Positions 45,916 through 54,788 of a DNA stretch of 64,000 nt are shown here, one piece after another (the first letter of the stretch is position 1; the number at the start of each line of letters is the position of its first letter). The stretch comes from an uncultured Bacteroidales bacterium (lineage in GTDB: Bacteria; Bacteroidota; Bacteroidia; Bacteroidales; UBA932): the NCBI GenBank assembly GCA_934695325.1, contig CAKUVD010000010.1:62001-126000 (forward strand), read 5' to 3'. The notes under the pieces are model-generated. The model saw nothing but the letters and a program-made list of their open reading frames with translations, was not told where the DNA came from and ran no database searches. The position numbers and the translations under genes were made by a program.

Positions 45916-47334
45916 TCACATTACAGGCGCAAGCATTTTTTCGATGTCGGTGACGTACTGTTTGAACACTTTGTCAGTGGACATAAGATCAGAAACCGTA
46001 TTGCAAGCGTGCAGCACTGTAGCGTGGTCTTTCCCTCCAAGTTCCGAGCCAATCGTGGAAAGCGAGCATCCGACAAGCGTGCGGCTCATATACATCGCGA
46101 TCTGACGCGCCTGTACGATCTGCCTCTTCCTGGTCTTGGAGATAAGTATCTCCTTCGGTATGTTGAAATACTCGCATACCGTCTTCTGCACCTTGCCGAT
46201 GGTGACTTCGTTCTTGTCCTCTCCCACAATCTTGCCTGTGATCCTCTCGGCAAGTTCCACAGTCATTTCCTTATGGATGAGTGTGGCGTGTGCGATCAGA
46301 GAGATGAGCGCACCTTCAAGTTCCCTGAAATTGGACTTGATCCTGGTGGCCAGATATACAAGCACCTCCTCGCTGACAGTGACGCCTTCCCTGAAGCTTC
46401 TTGCCTTCAGCATCTCAAGCCTCGTGGCATATGAAGGACGCTGGAGTTCGACCGAAAGGCCCCATTTCAGCCTGGAGAGAAGTCTCTCCTCGAAGTTCTG
46501 CAGATCAGCCGGAGCACGGTCTGAAGTGAATATCAACTGCTTTCCGTTTTCGTGCAGATGATTGAAGACATTGAACAGGGCATTCTGGGAACCACGTCCC
46601 ATAAGATCCTGAATATCATCAACGATGAGCACATCTATCTTCATATAGAAAGCCAGAAAATCAGTGAGATTGTTCTTCACGTTCGTGGCATCCATATACT
46701 GGGTCTTGAATTCGTTCCCCGTCACATAGAGCACGACCTGGTCTGGATACTTCTCCTTTATCGCGATACCTATAGCCTGGGAGAGATGTGTCTTGCCCAG
46801 TCCCGGGCCTCCGAAAAGGAACAGAGGATTGAACGGAGTGTTGCCAGGCGCTGACGAGATGCTCTCACCGGCGGTGATACCCATCTTGTTGCATTCTCCG
46901 GTCACAAGGTTTCCGAAGCAATATATCGGGTTCAGACGAGGATTCACCTGAATCTTGCGGAGTCCCGGAAATACGAAAGGACCAGGATTGACTCCGGCCG
47001 GATAGGCATTGACAGAGATAGGCTTGTTCACGGGAGCGCTGATGGTGGACGCCGGGAAAGTCATCGGAGGCTGTACCCGCACGGGAGACACCGTATACAG
47101 CAGCTTGGCTTCAGGGCCGATCACCCTCTTCAGTGTCTTCTTAAGGACATCAAGATATTTCTCCTCGATATATTTCCTATAGAAGTCGGAAGGCACCTCG
47201 ATAGTAATCGTCGATCCCTGCAACGAAACAGGCTTGAGAGGCTTGAACCACTGATTAAAGCACTTCTCCCCTATCACATTCACAATGATTCCCAAACACT
47301 TGTTCCAAACTTCTATATGTCTTATGTCACCCAT
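45916..47334 (-). CDS. dnaA: Chromosomal replication initiator protein DnaA
   Basis: 472 residues. Domain I is at 1-85 (VWNKCLGIIVNVIGEKCFNQWFKPL) and a Pro-rich domain II linker at about 90-135. Domain III has Walker A LFGGPGLGKTHLSQ, Walker B VLIVDDIQDL and sensor regions ENGKQLIFTSDRAPADL and RLLSRLKWGLSVELQRP. Domain IV has the helix-turn-helix signature GGKDHATVLHACNTV that reads DnaA boxes. It melts the replication origin. The 348 bases upstream hold a promoter, a hairpin and the terminator of the preceding gene, but no DnaA-box cluster was found. Confidence 0.97.
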   Translation of the reverse strand: MGDIRHIEVWNKCLGIIVNVIGEKCFNQWFKPLKPVSLQGSTITIEVPSDFYRKYIEEKYLDVLKKTLKRVIGPEAKLLYTVSPVRVQPPMTFPASTISAPVNKPISVNAYPAGVNPGPFVFPGLRKIQVNPRLNPIYCFGNLVTGECNKMGITAGESISSAPGNTPFNPLFLFGGPGLGKTHLSQAIGIAIKEKYPDQVVLYVTGNEFKTQYMDATNVKNNLTDFLAFYMKIDVLIVDDIQDLMGRGSQNALFNVFNHLHENGKQLIFTSDRAPADLQNFEERLLSRLKWGLSVELQRPSYATRLEMLKARSFREGVTVSEEVLVYLATRIKSNFRELEGALISLIAHATLIHKEMTVELAERITGKIVGEDKNEVTIGKVQKTVCEYFNIPKEILISKTRKRQIVQARQIAMYMSRTLVGCSLSTIGSELGGKDHATVLHACNTVSDLMSTDKVFKQYVTDIEKMLAPVM

Positions 47335-47388
47335 TTTGATTATTCACCTTGCCACGGAAGTCGTTCCGTATGATAGTTAGCCAAAAAT

Positions 47389-47424
47389 AGCATCAGAAAA
47401 GGAGGCATTCCTTCCTCTGATGCT
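47389..47424 (-). promoter_or_regulatory. Hairpin in the dnaA leader
   Basis: A 9-bp perfect inverted repeat (AGCATCAGA / TCTGATGCT) with an inner AGGA/TCCT pairing. It lies a few bases after a -7 box (TAAATTTG, minus, 47435-47428), so a transcript from there would begin almost at the stem. A second -7 box, TATTTTTG, is at 47389-47382 on the minus strand. Confidence 0.45.
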
Positions 47425-47427
47425 TTG

Positions 47428-47435
47428 CAAATTTA
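47428..47435 (-). promoter_or_regulatory. Candidate -7 box upstream of dnaA
   Basis: Minus strand TAAATTTG fits TAnnTTTG and lies 94 bases before the dnaA ATG. The sequence upstream (to about 47570) is very AT-rich with T-runs but has no clear TTTG at the right distance. Confidence 0.35.
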
Positions 47436-47613
47436 GGTGAAAAAAAACTTATAAAAAATTTACGACGCTATTGCATTTTTAATTTATTTTACTCAAAACG
47501 ATTCGAAAACTACGGCTTAGTTTATAATTACATAAACTACTATTAATCAATATATTATATCTACAACATTGCTTCCAGGCATACTCCGAAGCCACATTCT
47601 TTTTAGAATTATT

Positions 47614-47665
47614 AAAAATAAAAATTCGCATTGGCAAAGCGTTTCAGATGCTCTGTTCCAATGCG
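47614..47665 (-). terminator. Terminator of the MlaD-like gene
   Basis: Minus strand: CGCATTGG (47665-47658 as its start), a 23-base loop, CCAATGCG (ending 47627), then a T-rich tail (AATTTTTATTTTTAAT). It lies 18 bases after the stop at 47683. The rest of the 348-base gap to dnaA is AT-rich and, apart from the dnaA promoter region, shows nothing recognisable. Confidence 0.65.
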
Positions 47666-47682
47666 ATATGAATCATCCGCCG

Positions 47683-48594
47683 TTAAAGCAACTTGATGCG
47701 GATATATTTCTTAGGATTCTCCTCTATCTTCTTCACAAGGCTGTCGATATCTTTCAGAACGGAGTCCAGCGAGTCATAGACTGCCCCGTCTTTAGTCAGT
47801 TTTCCGACTGTTCCGTCAGGATTGTTCAAGTTATCAACAAGAGTTTTCAACGCCTTTGCCAACCCTTCGATGTCAGCGCGACCGAGTCCGTCCGCCGCGG
47901 ACTGAACGCCTGTCATAGCGGAATCCGCCTTGTCCATAACCGAAGTCAGCCTGTCCGACACCGCCTTCAGGTTCGCCACCATAGTCTCGATGTCGTCGGA
48001 CTGCCCGGCAAGAGCGCCTGTGACCTTCCTTGCATTGTCCAAGGTCTCCTCGAGGTTATCAAGCGATGCAGCCACAGTGTTCGCATCAATGCCTCCGAGC
48101 ACTCTGTCAATGGATCCGCTGGCCGCACTGAGACTGTCTAGCGCCGCGGATGCCTTCACGATGAGGGGACCGATGAGGTTCGTCAGGGAACTCACCATAT
48201 CAGGAGCGTAGGAAGCCTCCAGGTCATCACCGTTCTTCGCCATCGTTTCCGATGAGCCGAGATCAAGCCGTATTCCCTTCCCGCCCATAAGGTCTACGCT
48301 ATAGATGGTCATCTTCGTATCCACAGGGATAGCGAACTTCTTTATGATGGAGCAGGTGACATCAAACATTCCGGTTGCCGTATTATACCTGACCTCCGTG
48401 ACGCTTCCCGCCTTGTATCCCTTTATATATACAGGGTCTGACGGTACAAGTCCCTCCACATTCTGATAATGCGAGCATATATCCATCTCTTTTCCGAAAA
48501 TGTCCTCTCCCCTGAGGTAGTTGAACACGCAGAATGACGCGATCAATACCGATACCACGAAAATGCCGATACGTGTTTCTCTGCTGATTTTCAT
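47683..48594 (-). CDS. MCE/MlaD-family lipid-transport protein
   Basis: 303 residues. One N-terminal TM helix (IGIFVVSVLIASFCVFNYL) anchors it in the inner membrane. The MCE domain follows at about 35-115 (SHYQNVEGLVPSDPVYIKGYKAGSVTEV, VDLMGGKGIRLDL). The remaining half is a long helical region with heptad-like patterns (LDNLEETLDNARKVTGALAG, MVANLKAVSDRLTSVMDKAD), which in this family forms a periplasmic needle. MlaD-like proteins move phospholipids between the two membranes. It lies 13 bases after the amidase gene. The permease and ATPase partners are not in the window. Confidence 0.9.
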   Translation of the reverse strand: MKISRETRIGIFVVSVLIASFCVFNYLRGEDIFGKEMDICSHYQNVEGLVPSDPVYIKGYKAGSVTEVRYNTATGMFDVTCSIIKKFAIPVDTKMTIYSVDLMGGKGIRLDLGSSETMAKNGDDLEASYAPDMVSSLTNLIGPLIVKASAALDSLSAASGSIDRVLGGIDANTVAASLDNLEETLDNARKVTGALAGQSDDIETMVANLKAVSDRLTSVMDKADSAMTGVQSAADGLGRADIEGLAKALKTLVDNLNNPDGTVGKLTKDGAVYDSLDSVLKDIDSLVKKIEENPKKYIRIKLL

Positions 48595-48607
48595 ATCTGA
48601 AGACTGT

Positions 48608-49744
48608 TTATTTAAGCACTGTTACATCGCCCCCTTCCACGGACACCATAAATGAACCCGGAAAGGATTTCCTTATCTTGTCGAACGAGGCCCTTGCGCC
48701 TGCCAGGGAATCCGACACTCCTATTATATATTTATATATCGTCCCCGATTTCACGGCAATGACATCATATCCTTTGAAAAACGGGTCTCCGCTCTTCATC
48801 TGTTTCGCCGAAGCCAAGACCTGAGTCCCATAACGTTTCCCACCTGCGGAGACTTCAGCATTGTCCTTCACAGTCTGCCGGACGGCGGAAGCAGCGGGTT
48901 TGGAGGAATCCGCATTGACACTGGAGTCATACCTCCGCTTGAATGTCCCGAATGCGACGAATATGTCCTGCGCAATCTTCTCGCGGCCGCTTTCCGAGCG
49001 CAGCGCCTCAAGGTCAGTGGCGTTGGACATAAACCCGACCTCTATCAGCGCTGCAGGCATCGCAGTCTTCCACAGCACGAAGAACGGATCCTGCCAGATG
49101 CCGCGGCTGTTCCGCATTGGCCCTGCCGACATAGCGTCCGCAACATCCTGGGCGAACATAAGGCTCTGCTCCAGATGTGCGTTCTGCATCAGGTTGAAGA
49201 AGATGAAAGACTCCGGGTCGCTCGGATCGAAGCCTTGATACTTAGTCGAATAATCATCCTCCAGCATTATGACCGAGTTCTCGCGCTTGCACACATCCAT
49301 ATTATATGCGAACAAGTCCCGGTCTTTCCGGGAGGACTGGCCCAGCACGTGGATGGAGTAACCGTTGGCCGCTGACGATGAGGCCGTATTCACGTGGATG
49401 GATATGAAGAGATCCGCATTGGCCTTGTTGGCCACGTCAGCCCGGCCGCCCAGAGTTATGAAATTATCAGTGGAGCGCGTCATCACGACCTTGACCCCTG
49501 GATATGACGCCCGAATCTTGTCCGCCAGACGCGTGGCAATGTCGAGCACGATACGGCTCTCGTAGGTTTTCTTGTCCTTGCTGACGCACCCAGGATCAGT
49601 CCCTCCGTGCCCCGGGTCAATGCAGACAGTACGTAGCCCAAGACGTCCGTCTGACGCCGCTGAGCCGCTGAGCGAGTGCGCAAAGACCATAGTCAATGCA
49701 GCGACGGCGGCCAGCAACCGGATATGAGTTTGCGTATTTTTCAA
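48608..49744 (-). CDS. N-acetylmuramoyl-L-alanine amidase with C-terminal SPOR-like domain
   Basis: 378 residues if started at the TTG at 49744 (LKNTQTHIRLLAAVAALTMVFAHS would be the signal peptide). Extending to 49798 would cross the divergent promoter region and adds residues that do not fit a signal peptide. The Amidase_3 catalytic residues are in VCIDPGHGGTDPG, SIHVNTAS and LIEVGFMSN, all zinc-site elements. After a Ser/Ala linker the last 80 residues look like a SPOR domain (GDPFFKGYDVIAVKSGTIYKY and SFMVSVEGGDV). It cleaves stem peptides from glycan strands in the periplasm, probably at the septum. Confidence 0.88.
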   Translation of the reverse strand: MKNTQTHIRLLAAVAALTMVFAHSLSGSAASDGRLGLRTVCIDPGHGGTDPGCVSKDKKTYESRIVLDIATRLADKIRASYPGVKVVMTRSTDNFITLGGRADVANKANADLFISIHVNTASSSAANGYSIHVLGQSSRKDRDLFAYNMDVCKRENSVIMLEDDYSTKYQGFDPSDPESFIFFNLMQNAHLEQSLMFAQDVADAMSAGPMRNSRGIWQDPFFVLWKTAMPAALIEVGFMSNATDLEALRSESGREKIAQDIFVAFGTFKRRYDSSVNADSSKPAASAVRQTVKDNAEVSAGGKRYGTQVLASAKQMKSGDPFFKGYDVIAVKSGTIYKYIIGVSDSLAGARASFDKIRKSFPGSFMVSVEGGDVTVLK

Positions 49745-49760
49745 AATGGTCTTATATTTG
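49729..49760 (+). promoter_or_regulatory. Promoter of the LptD-like gene
   Basis: TTTG (49729-49732), 20 bases, TATATTTG (49753-49760), an ideal match. It lies downstream of the in-frame ATG at 49746, so that ATG cannot be used by this transcript. On the other strand TATTTTTG at 49775-49768 is a -7 candidate for the amidase, so the two promoters overlap. Confidence 0.6.
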
Positions 49761-49805
49761 TATTCTGCAAAAATAAGAAATTTTGCGATAAAACTCATTC
49801 AGAAA

Positions 49806-52589
49806 TTGATACGTTCTGACAAAAGGCGAAATTATATAAAAGGGAAAGTCCTGCTTGGAGCGGGGCTTCTTCTTCTGTTCATATCCATAGCGCTTCCTGT
49901 GACGTCCCAGGACGGAAAGAAGCAGCGACGTCCCCCGAAACAGACATTCAGCCAGGCCGTAGCGTATAACAAGGACAGCGTACCTCCTATGACCGACTCG
50001 CTGAAGGCTGTGCTCGACTCCATTCACAAGGCCGACTCCCTGTTCAAGATAGACTCGGCGGCCCTGCAGAAGAAGAGCTCGCTCGACCGGCCGGCTTTCT
50101 CTACGGCGAAAGACTCTGTCGTGGAAGTGTTTACCGACGGGCAGAGAAAGATGTACTACTATGGTGACGTTACGGTGAAATACGGCAATATGGAGCTTAC
50201 CGCCGACTATATGGAGTACGATATGAAGACCGGGACGGTATATGCTAGAGGCACGCTGGACACACTTACCGGCGAGGTCAAAGGGCAGCCGGTGATGAAA
50301 GAAGGCGGATCGACCTATTCAATGGAGGAGGTCAGATATAACTTCAACTCCCGCAAGGCCCGTATCACCAATATGATAACTCAGCAGGAGGACGGTCTTC
50401 TCCATGGGAAGAACATCAAGATGCTTCCAGACAGGTCAATAAACATAACGAAAGGGCAATACACTGTCTGCGACCTGGAGCATCCGCATTATTACCTGCA
50501 TCTCACGGCGGCGAAGGTAATCACCCAGCCGTCTCAGAAAACAGTGTTCGGGCCTGCATACCCGGTAATTGAAGACGTTCCCATCCCATTCGGGCTTCCG
50601 TTCGGCTTCATACCGAAACGTCCGGACAGGGCGACAGGACTGCTGATGCCGACTTTCGGTGAGGAGAACTCACGAGGATTCTACCTCAGGGATTTGGGAA
50701 TGTATTTCGTGTTCGGGGATTACCTGGATCTGTCCGTGACTGGCGACATTTATACGCTGGGATCGTGGGCGCTGGACGTAAACTCCAGGTACAAGGTAAA
50801 TTACAAGTGCAACGGAACGTTCGCGATGAACATATCCAACGACCAGACGGGAGAGCGCGGAAGCACTGATTTCTTCCAGACCAGGAACTTCGGTCTCAAG
50901 TGGTCCCATACACAGGACTCCAAGGCTCATCCTGGAACGACATTCAGCGCTTCAGTGAACTTTTCCAGCCCTTCCAACAGCAGATATAACTCCACTTCCG
51001 TATCGGAGGCTCTGCAGAACCAGGCTTCATCTTCCATTTCATACTCGAAGAACTGGAACGGAAAGTTCAACCTGTCGATAAACGCATTGCACAACCAGAA
51101 CTCCAGGGACAGTTCATACTCATTCACACTGCCTAACCTCACATTCTCAGTGACAAGGTTCTACCCATTCAAGAGAAAGAACCGTGTAGGCAAGGAAAAA
51201 TTCTATGAGAAATTCTCCCTCGGGTATAACACCACCCTCCAGAACAAGATAAACTTCAAGTCCTCCGAGTTTATGAAAGACGGATTCCTGGACAAGTTCC
51301 AGAACGGAATGACTCATAACTTCCAGATAGGACTGCCTAACTTCACTCTGGCGAAATACCTTAACTTCACGCCGAGCGTAAGCTATGGGCAGAACTGGTT
51401 CTTCCGCAAGACTGAATATGAGTTCAATCCGGAGACGAACAAGGTGGAGTCACACGATGGAGGGCAGTTCAGCGCATTCGGAATATCTCAGACATATTCA
51501 GGGAGCATCTCTATGAGCACCCGTCTCTATGGTATGTTCAACTTCGGAAAGGCGCACAAGATACAGGCCATACGCCACGTGGTATCTCCGTCGATGTCAT
51601 TCTCCTTCAGCCCTGAAAAGGGAACCTATGCAAACGGATACAGGACAATGTTCTACAAGGATACGCTGGGCGTGGAGAAGTCCTACGACTACAACATCTA
51701 CAGCGGACAGCTCTACTCCCCTCCTGGAAAGGGCAAGTCAGCCACGATGAGCCTCTCCATAGGCAACAATCTGGAAGCGAAGGTGCGTGATATGCGAGAC
51801 ACCACCGGCACCGGCATAAAGAAGGTGAAGCTGATAGACCAGCTGAATCTCAGCACAGGATATAATTTTCTTGCGGATTCATTGAAACTGAACAACATAG
51901 GCATCACTATGTCCACTTCCGTATTCGAGAAGGTAGGCATCAGTGCGAACGCTAACTTCGACCCTTACGCCATCGACGAGAGAGGACGCAAGATAAACAA
52001 GTTCAATGTCCAGACGGAAGGATGGCGGAAACCGCTGAGGCTGACGAATGCCAGTGCATCATTGTCCTATTCGCTCTCAGGCAAGGGGGCGATCAACGGC
52101 AACGACGGCTCCAAGACTTCCGGCAATGACGGAGGGAATTCGTCCGAGAATGCGGCGAACTATTACAGGAGAATATATTATCATCCCATCACCGGAGAAT
52201 ATATCCCTGGGGGATGGCTTTATTACACAAATCCGAACGTTCCGTGGTCAGTGAACATAAACTACTCATTATCGTACAGCAAGTCATACCAGTACACTAA
52301 CGGGCAGCTCATCACCAACAACCGCTATACGCAGACGCTCGGCCTGTCAGGGAACATAAAGCTCACGCCGAAGATGTCACTGAACGCGACCACTGGTTTC
52401 GACCTTATGGCGATGAAGATGACCACGACACAGATAAGCGCGACATACGACCTGCATTGTTTCAACATATCGGTCTCCTGGGTGCCGACCGGAACCTGGC
52501 AGTCGTGGAGCTTTAGGATAGCGGCAAATGCGGCTGCATTGTCAGATTTGCTGAAATTCAAGAAGAGCACAAGCTACTGGGACAGGTAG
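49806..52589 (+). CDS. lptD: LPS-assembly protein LptD-like outer-membrane protein
   Basis: 927 residues from the TTG at 49806, which begins a basic n-region and signal peptide ending near LPVTSQ. An upstream ATG at 49746 precedes the likely transcription start and was rejected. Residues about 100-230 are an OstA/LptA-like periplasmic domain (VKYGNMELTADYMEYDMKTG, MKEGGSTYSMEEVRYNFNSRKA). The rest is a large beta barrel with FGFIPKRPDRATGLLMPTFGEE and many aromatic-ended strands to the C-terminal WSFRIAANA region. It inserts lipopolysaccharide into the outer leaflet. It stands alone with its own promoter, divergent from the amidase gene. Confidence 0.85.
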   Translation: MIRSDKRRNYIKGKVLLGAGLLLLFISIALPVTSQDGKKQRRPPKQTFSQAVAYNKDSVPPMTDSLKAVLDSIHKADSLFKIDSAALQKKSSLDRPAFSTAKDSVVEVFTDGQRKMYYYGDVTVKYGNMELTADYMEYDMKTGTVYARGTLDTLTGEVKGQPVMKEGGSTYSMEEVRYNFNSRKARITNMITQQEDGLLHGKNIKMLPDRSINITKGQYTVCDLEHPHYYLHLTAAKVITQPSQKTVFGPAYPVIEDVPIPFGLPFGFIPKRPDRATGLLMPTFGEENSRGFYLRDLGMYFVFGDYLDLSVTGDIYTLGSWALDVNSRYKVNYKCNGTFAMNISNDQTGERGSTDFFQTRNFGLKWSHTQDSKAHPGTTFSASVNFSSPSNSRYNSTSVSEALQNQASSSISYSKNWNGKFNLSINALHNQNSRDSSYSFTLPNLTFSVTRFYPFKRKNRVGKEKFYEKFSLGYNTTLQNKINFKSSEFMKDGFLDKFQNGMTHNFQIGLPNFTLAKYLNFTPSVSYGQNWFFRKTEYEFNPETNKVESHDGGQFSAFGISQTYSGSISMSTRLYGMFNFGKAHKIQAIRHVVSPSMSFSFSPEKGTYANGYRTMFYKDTLGVEKSYDYNIYSGQLYSPPGKGKSATMSLSIGNNLEAKVRDMRDTTGTGIKKVKLIDQLNLSTGYNFLADSLKLNNIGITMSTSVFEKVGISANANFDPYAIDERGRKINKFNVQTEGWRKPLRLTNASASLSYSLSGKGAINGNDGSKTSGNDGGNSSENAANYYRRIYYHPITGEYIPGGWLYYTNPNVPWSVNINYSLSYSKSYQYTNGQLITNNRYTQTLGLSGNIKLTPKMSLNATTGFDLMAMKMTTTQISATYDLHCFNISVSWVPTGTWQSWSFRIAANAAALSDLLKFKKSTSYWDR

Positions 52590-52593
52590 ATAT

Positions 52594-52624
52594 TTGTTTT
52601 TCTGATATTTCTGTGTATATTTGC
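52594..52624 (+). promoter_or_regulatory. Promoter of rho
   Basis: TTTG (52594-52597), 19 bases, TATATTTG (52617-52624), an ideal match. It predicts an untranslated leader of about 100 bases before the rho ATG. Confidence 0.65.
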
Positions 52625-52646
52625 ATAATAAACACGTCTAAAAATC

Positions 52647-52673
52647 CGGTTCTGAACTCATTCAGCCACCGGC
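52647..52673 (+). promoter_or_regulatory. Hairpin in the rho leader
   Basis: CCGGT and CTGAA pair with TTCAG and ACCGG around a CTCA loop, giving a two-part stem of ten base pairs with small bulges, about 60 bases before the ATG. No U-run follows, so it is not a simple terminator. It could be part of rho autoregulation. Confidence 0.4.
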
Positions 52674-52733
52674 TATAATCAAAAAAAGAGTATCATCGTA
52701 CTGAATAAGTACACAAATTTAGACAATACATAT

Positions 52734-54650
52734 ATGACACACACTCTAGATGAGTTGCAGTCAATGCCGGAAGAGCAGATAAGGACTCTCGGCGAAGAAC
52801 TCAAGATCAGGAAAGCAAAAGATAAGGACTTGTCTACACTCCGATTTGACATCCTCGACGAGGAGGCTAAAATCGCATCCAAGATTCCGGATCCGGAGCC
52901 TCAGCAGAAACGTAAGAGAGGCCGCCCGCGCAAGACAGAGCAAGTTGGAGCTGCTCCGACACAGGAGAAGGCGGAACAGCCAAAGCCGGCGGCGGAGGAC
53001 AAGCCGACACAGAAAAGAGGAAGGACTCCTAAGCCTAAGACCGCAGAGCAGCCGGTACAGACAGAAAACGCAGCGGAAACCCAGCAGCAGCCGCAGGCAC
53101 CCAAGAAGCGCGGCAGAAAGCCTAAGAGCCAGCAGCCTGCGGAACAGGTGACAGCACCACAGCCGACGGTTCAGCCATCAGCTCAGGTTCCGGCTCCGCA
53201 GCAGCCGAATGAGCAGAAGCCAGCAGCGAGAGAAATCCCTGTACAGCAGACCGCTCCAGCTCCTCAGGCGAGGACGCAGCAGCCTCAGCAGCCAAAGGAG
53301 GAAATCGTCTATACTGACAGGCACAAGATCGTCCTGCCTCCGCTTCCTCCTAAAAAGAAGAAGTTCAACCCTAACAACCCTCAGAACGGACAGAACCAGG
53401 GTGGACAGAGCGTGCAGCAGAACCAGCCTCAGAGCAACGCTCCTCAGCAGGAAAGCAGGCAGGATCAGAGGCCGGCACAGCGCCAGAAATTCGAGTTTGA
53501 GGGAACGGTGCGCGCCACGGGCGTCCTGGAGATAATGCCTGACGGATATGGATTCCTCAGATCTTCGGATTATAACTATCTGAACTCTCCTGACGACATA
53601 TATGTATCCCAGAGTCAGATAAAGAACAATGCCCTGAAGAACGGCGACACAGTCACTGGCGAAATCCGTCCTCCAAAAGAAGGAGATAAGTATTTCCCTC
53701 TCGTGAAGATCGATTTCATCAACGGGCGCACTCCGGAATTCATCAGGGACAGGGTTCCTTTCGATTTCCTGACGCCGCTGTTCCCGGACGAGAAATTCAA
53801 CCTCCTCGGTCACGGTCACGAGCACGATCTTTCTTGCAGGATAGTGGATATGTTCACACCTATCGGAAAAGGCCAGCGAGGACTTATCGTGGCACAGCCT
53901 AAGACCGGTAAGACAGTTCTCCTCAAGTCCATCGCCAACGCCATCGCGGACAATCATCCAGAGGTCTACGAAATCGTACTCCTTATCGATGAGCGCCCTG
54001 AGGAGGTGACAGATATGAGCAGAAGCGTAAAGGCGGAAGTGGTGGCATCTACTTTCGATGAGCCGGCGGAAAGGCACGTCAAGGTAGCCAATATGGTTCT
54101 CGAAAAAGCTCGCAGACTCGTAGAGTGCGGCCACGATGTCGTCATTCTCCTGGACTCGATCACTCGCCTTGCCCGTGCGTATAATACAGTACAGCCGGCG
54201 TCAGGAAAAGTCCTCACCGGAGGTGTTGACGCCAACGCTCTCCAGAAGCCTAAGCGTTTCTTCGGAGCCGCGCGTAACATCGAGGGCGGCGGTTCACTTA
54301 CCATTCTCGCCACGGCATTGACCGATACCGGCTCGAAGATGGACGACGTCATTTTCGAGGAGTTCAAGGGAACCGGCAATATGGAACTTCAGCTCGACAG
54401 GACTCTCGCCAACAGGCGTATCTTCCCAGCCGTCAATGTCATCCTATCCAGCACGCGCCGCGACGACCTTCTCTACTCGCCTGACCAGGCACAGAGAATC
54501 TGGATTCTCCGCAAGCTACTGGCCGAGATGAATCCTACGGAGGCGATGAACTTTATGATTCAGATTATGGATCAGTACCAGACCAATGAGGAGCTTCTGG
54601 ACAATATGAACAAGGTCTCGCCGAAAGACGCCAAGAGTTACGACTATTAG
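52734..54650 (+). CDS. rho: Transcription termination factor Rho with long disordered N-terminal insert
   Basis: 638 residues against about 420 in E. coli. Residues 1-50 are the Rho N-terminal domain ([21 protein letters not shown]). Residues about 55-250 are low complexity, rich in Gln, Pro, Lys and Ala, with repeated [14 protein letters not shown] basic patches that resemble AT-hook tails. The RNA-binding cold-shock fold follows ([21 protein letters not shown]), then the ATPase with Walker A AQPKTGKT near 385, Walker [17 protein letters not shown] and the Q/R loops. It is the hexameric helicase that ends transcription. Inserts of this kind are usual in Bacteroidetes Rho and can affect RNA binding or phase separation. 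Confidence 0.96.
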   Translation: MTHTLDELQSMPEEQIRTLGEELKIRKAKDKDLSTLRFDILDEEAKIASKIPDPEPQQKRKRGRPRKTEQVGAAPTQEKAEQPKPAAEDKPTQKRGRTPKPKTAEQPVQTENAAETQQQPQAPKKRGRKPKSQQPAEQVTAPQPTVQPSAQVPAPQQPNEQKPAAREIPVQQTAPAPQARTQQPQQPKEEIVYTDRHKIVLPPLPPKKKKFNPNNPQNGQNQGGQSVQQNQPQSNAPQQESRQDQRPAQRQKFEFEGTVRATGVLEIMPDGYGFLRSSDYNYLNSPDDIYVSQSQIKNNALKNGDTVTGEIRPPKEGDKYFPLVKIDFINGRTPEFIRDRVPFDFLTPLFPDEKFNLLGHGHEHDLSCRIVDMFTPIGKGQRGLIVAQPKTGKTVLLKSIANAIADNHPEVYEIVLLIDERPEEVTDMSRSVKAEVVASTFDEPAERHVKVANMVLEKARRLVECGHDVVILLDSITRLARAYNTVQPASGKVLTGGVDANALQKPKRFFGAARNIEGGGSLTILATALTDTGSKMDDVIFEEFKGTGNMELQLDRTLANRRIFPAVNVILSSTRRDDLLYSPDQAQRIWILRKLLAEMNPTEAMNFMIQIMDQYQTNEELLDNMNKVSPKDAKSYDY

Positions 54651-54667
54651 TCCAATATCATAATAAG

Positions 54668-54704
54668 AAAACCTCAGAGTTCAGTTAAACTCTGAGGTTT
54701 TTTT
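54668..54704 (+). terminator. Intrinsic terminator of rho
   Basis: AAAACCTCAGAGTT (54668-54681), a six-base loop, AACTCTGAGGTTTT (54688-54701), and a T7 run. A 14-bp perfect stem. The A-run on the other arm lets it also act on the minus strand for carB, which ends at 54789. Confidence 0.88.
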
Positions 54705-54788
54705 ATGCCATCTTGGAAGAGCGAGTGACAGGCTCTGCCTGACGGGACGAGGCCACAGGCCGAGCCTTTCCGGAAACACCGCCACGGA

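Noticed and set aside
47335..47640. Possible replication origin upstream of dnaA
   Set aside because: AT-rich, but no cluster of TTATCCACA-like boxes was found. The features seen are a promoter, a hairpin and a terminator. The dnaA gene is often not at the origin in Bacteroidetes.
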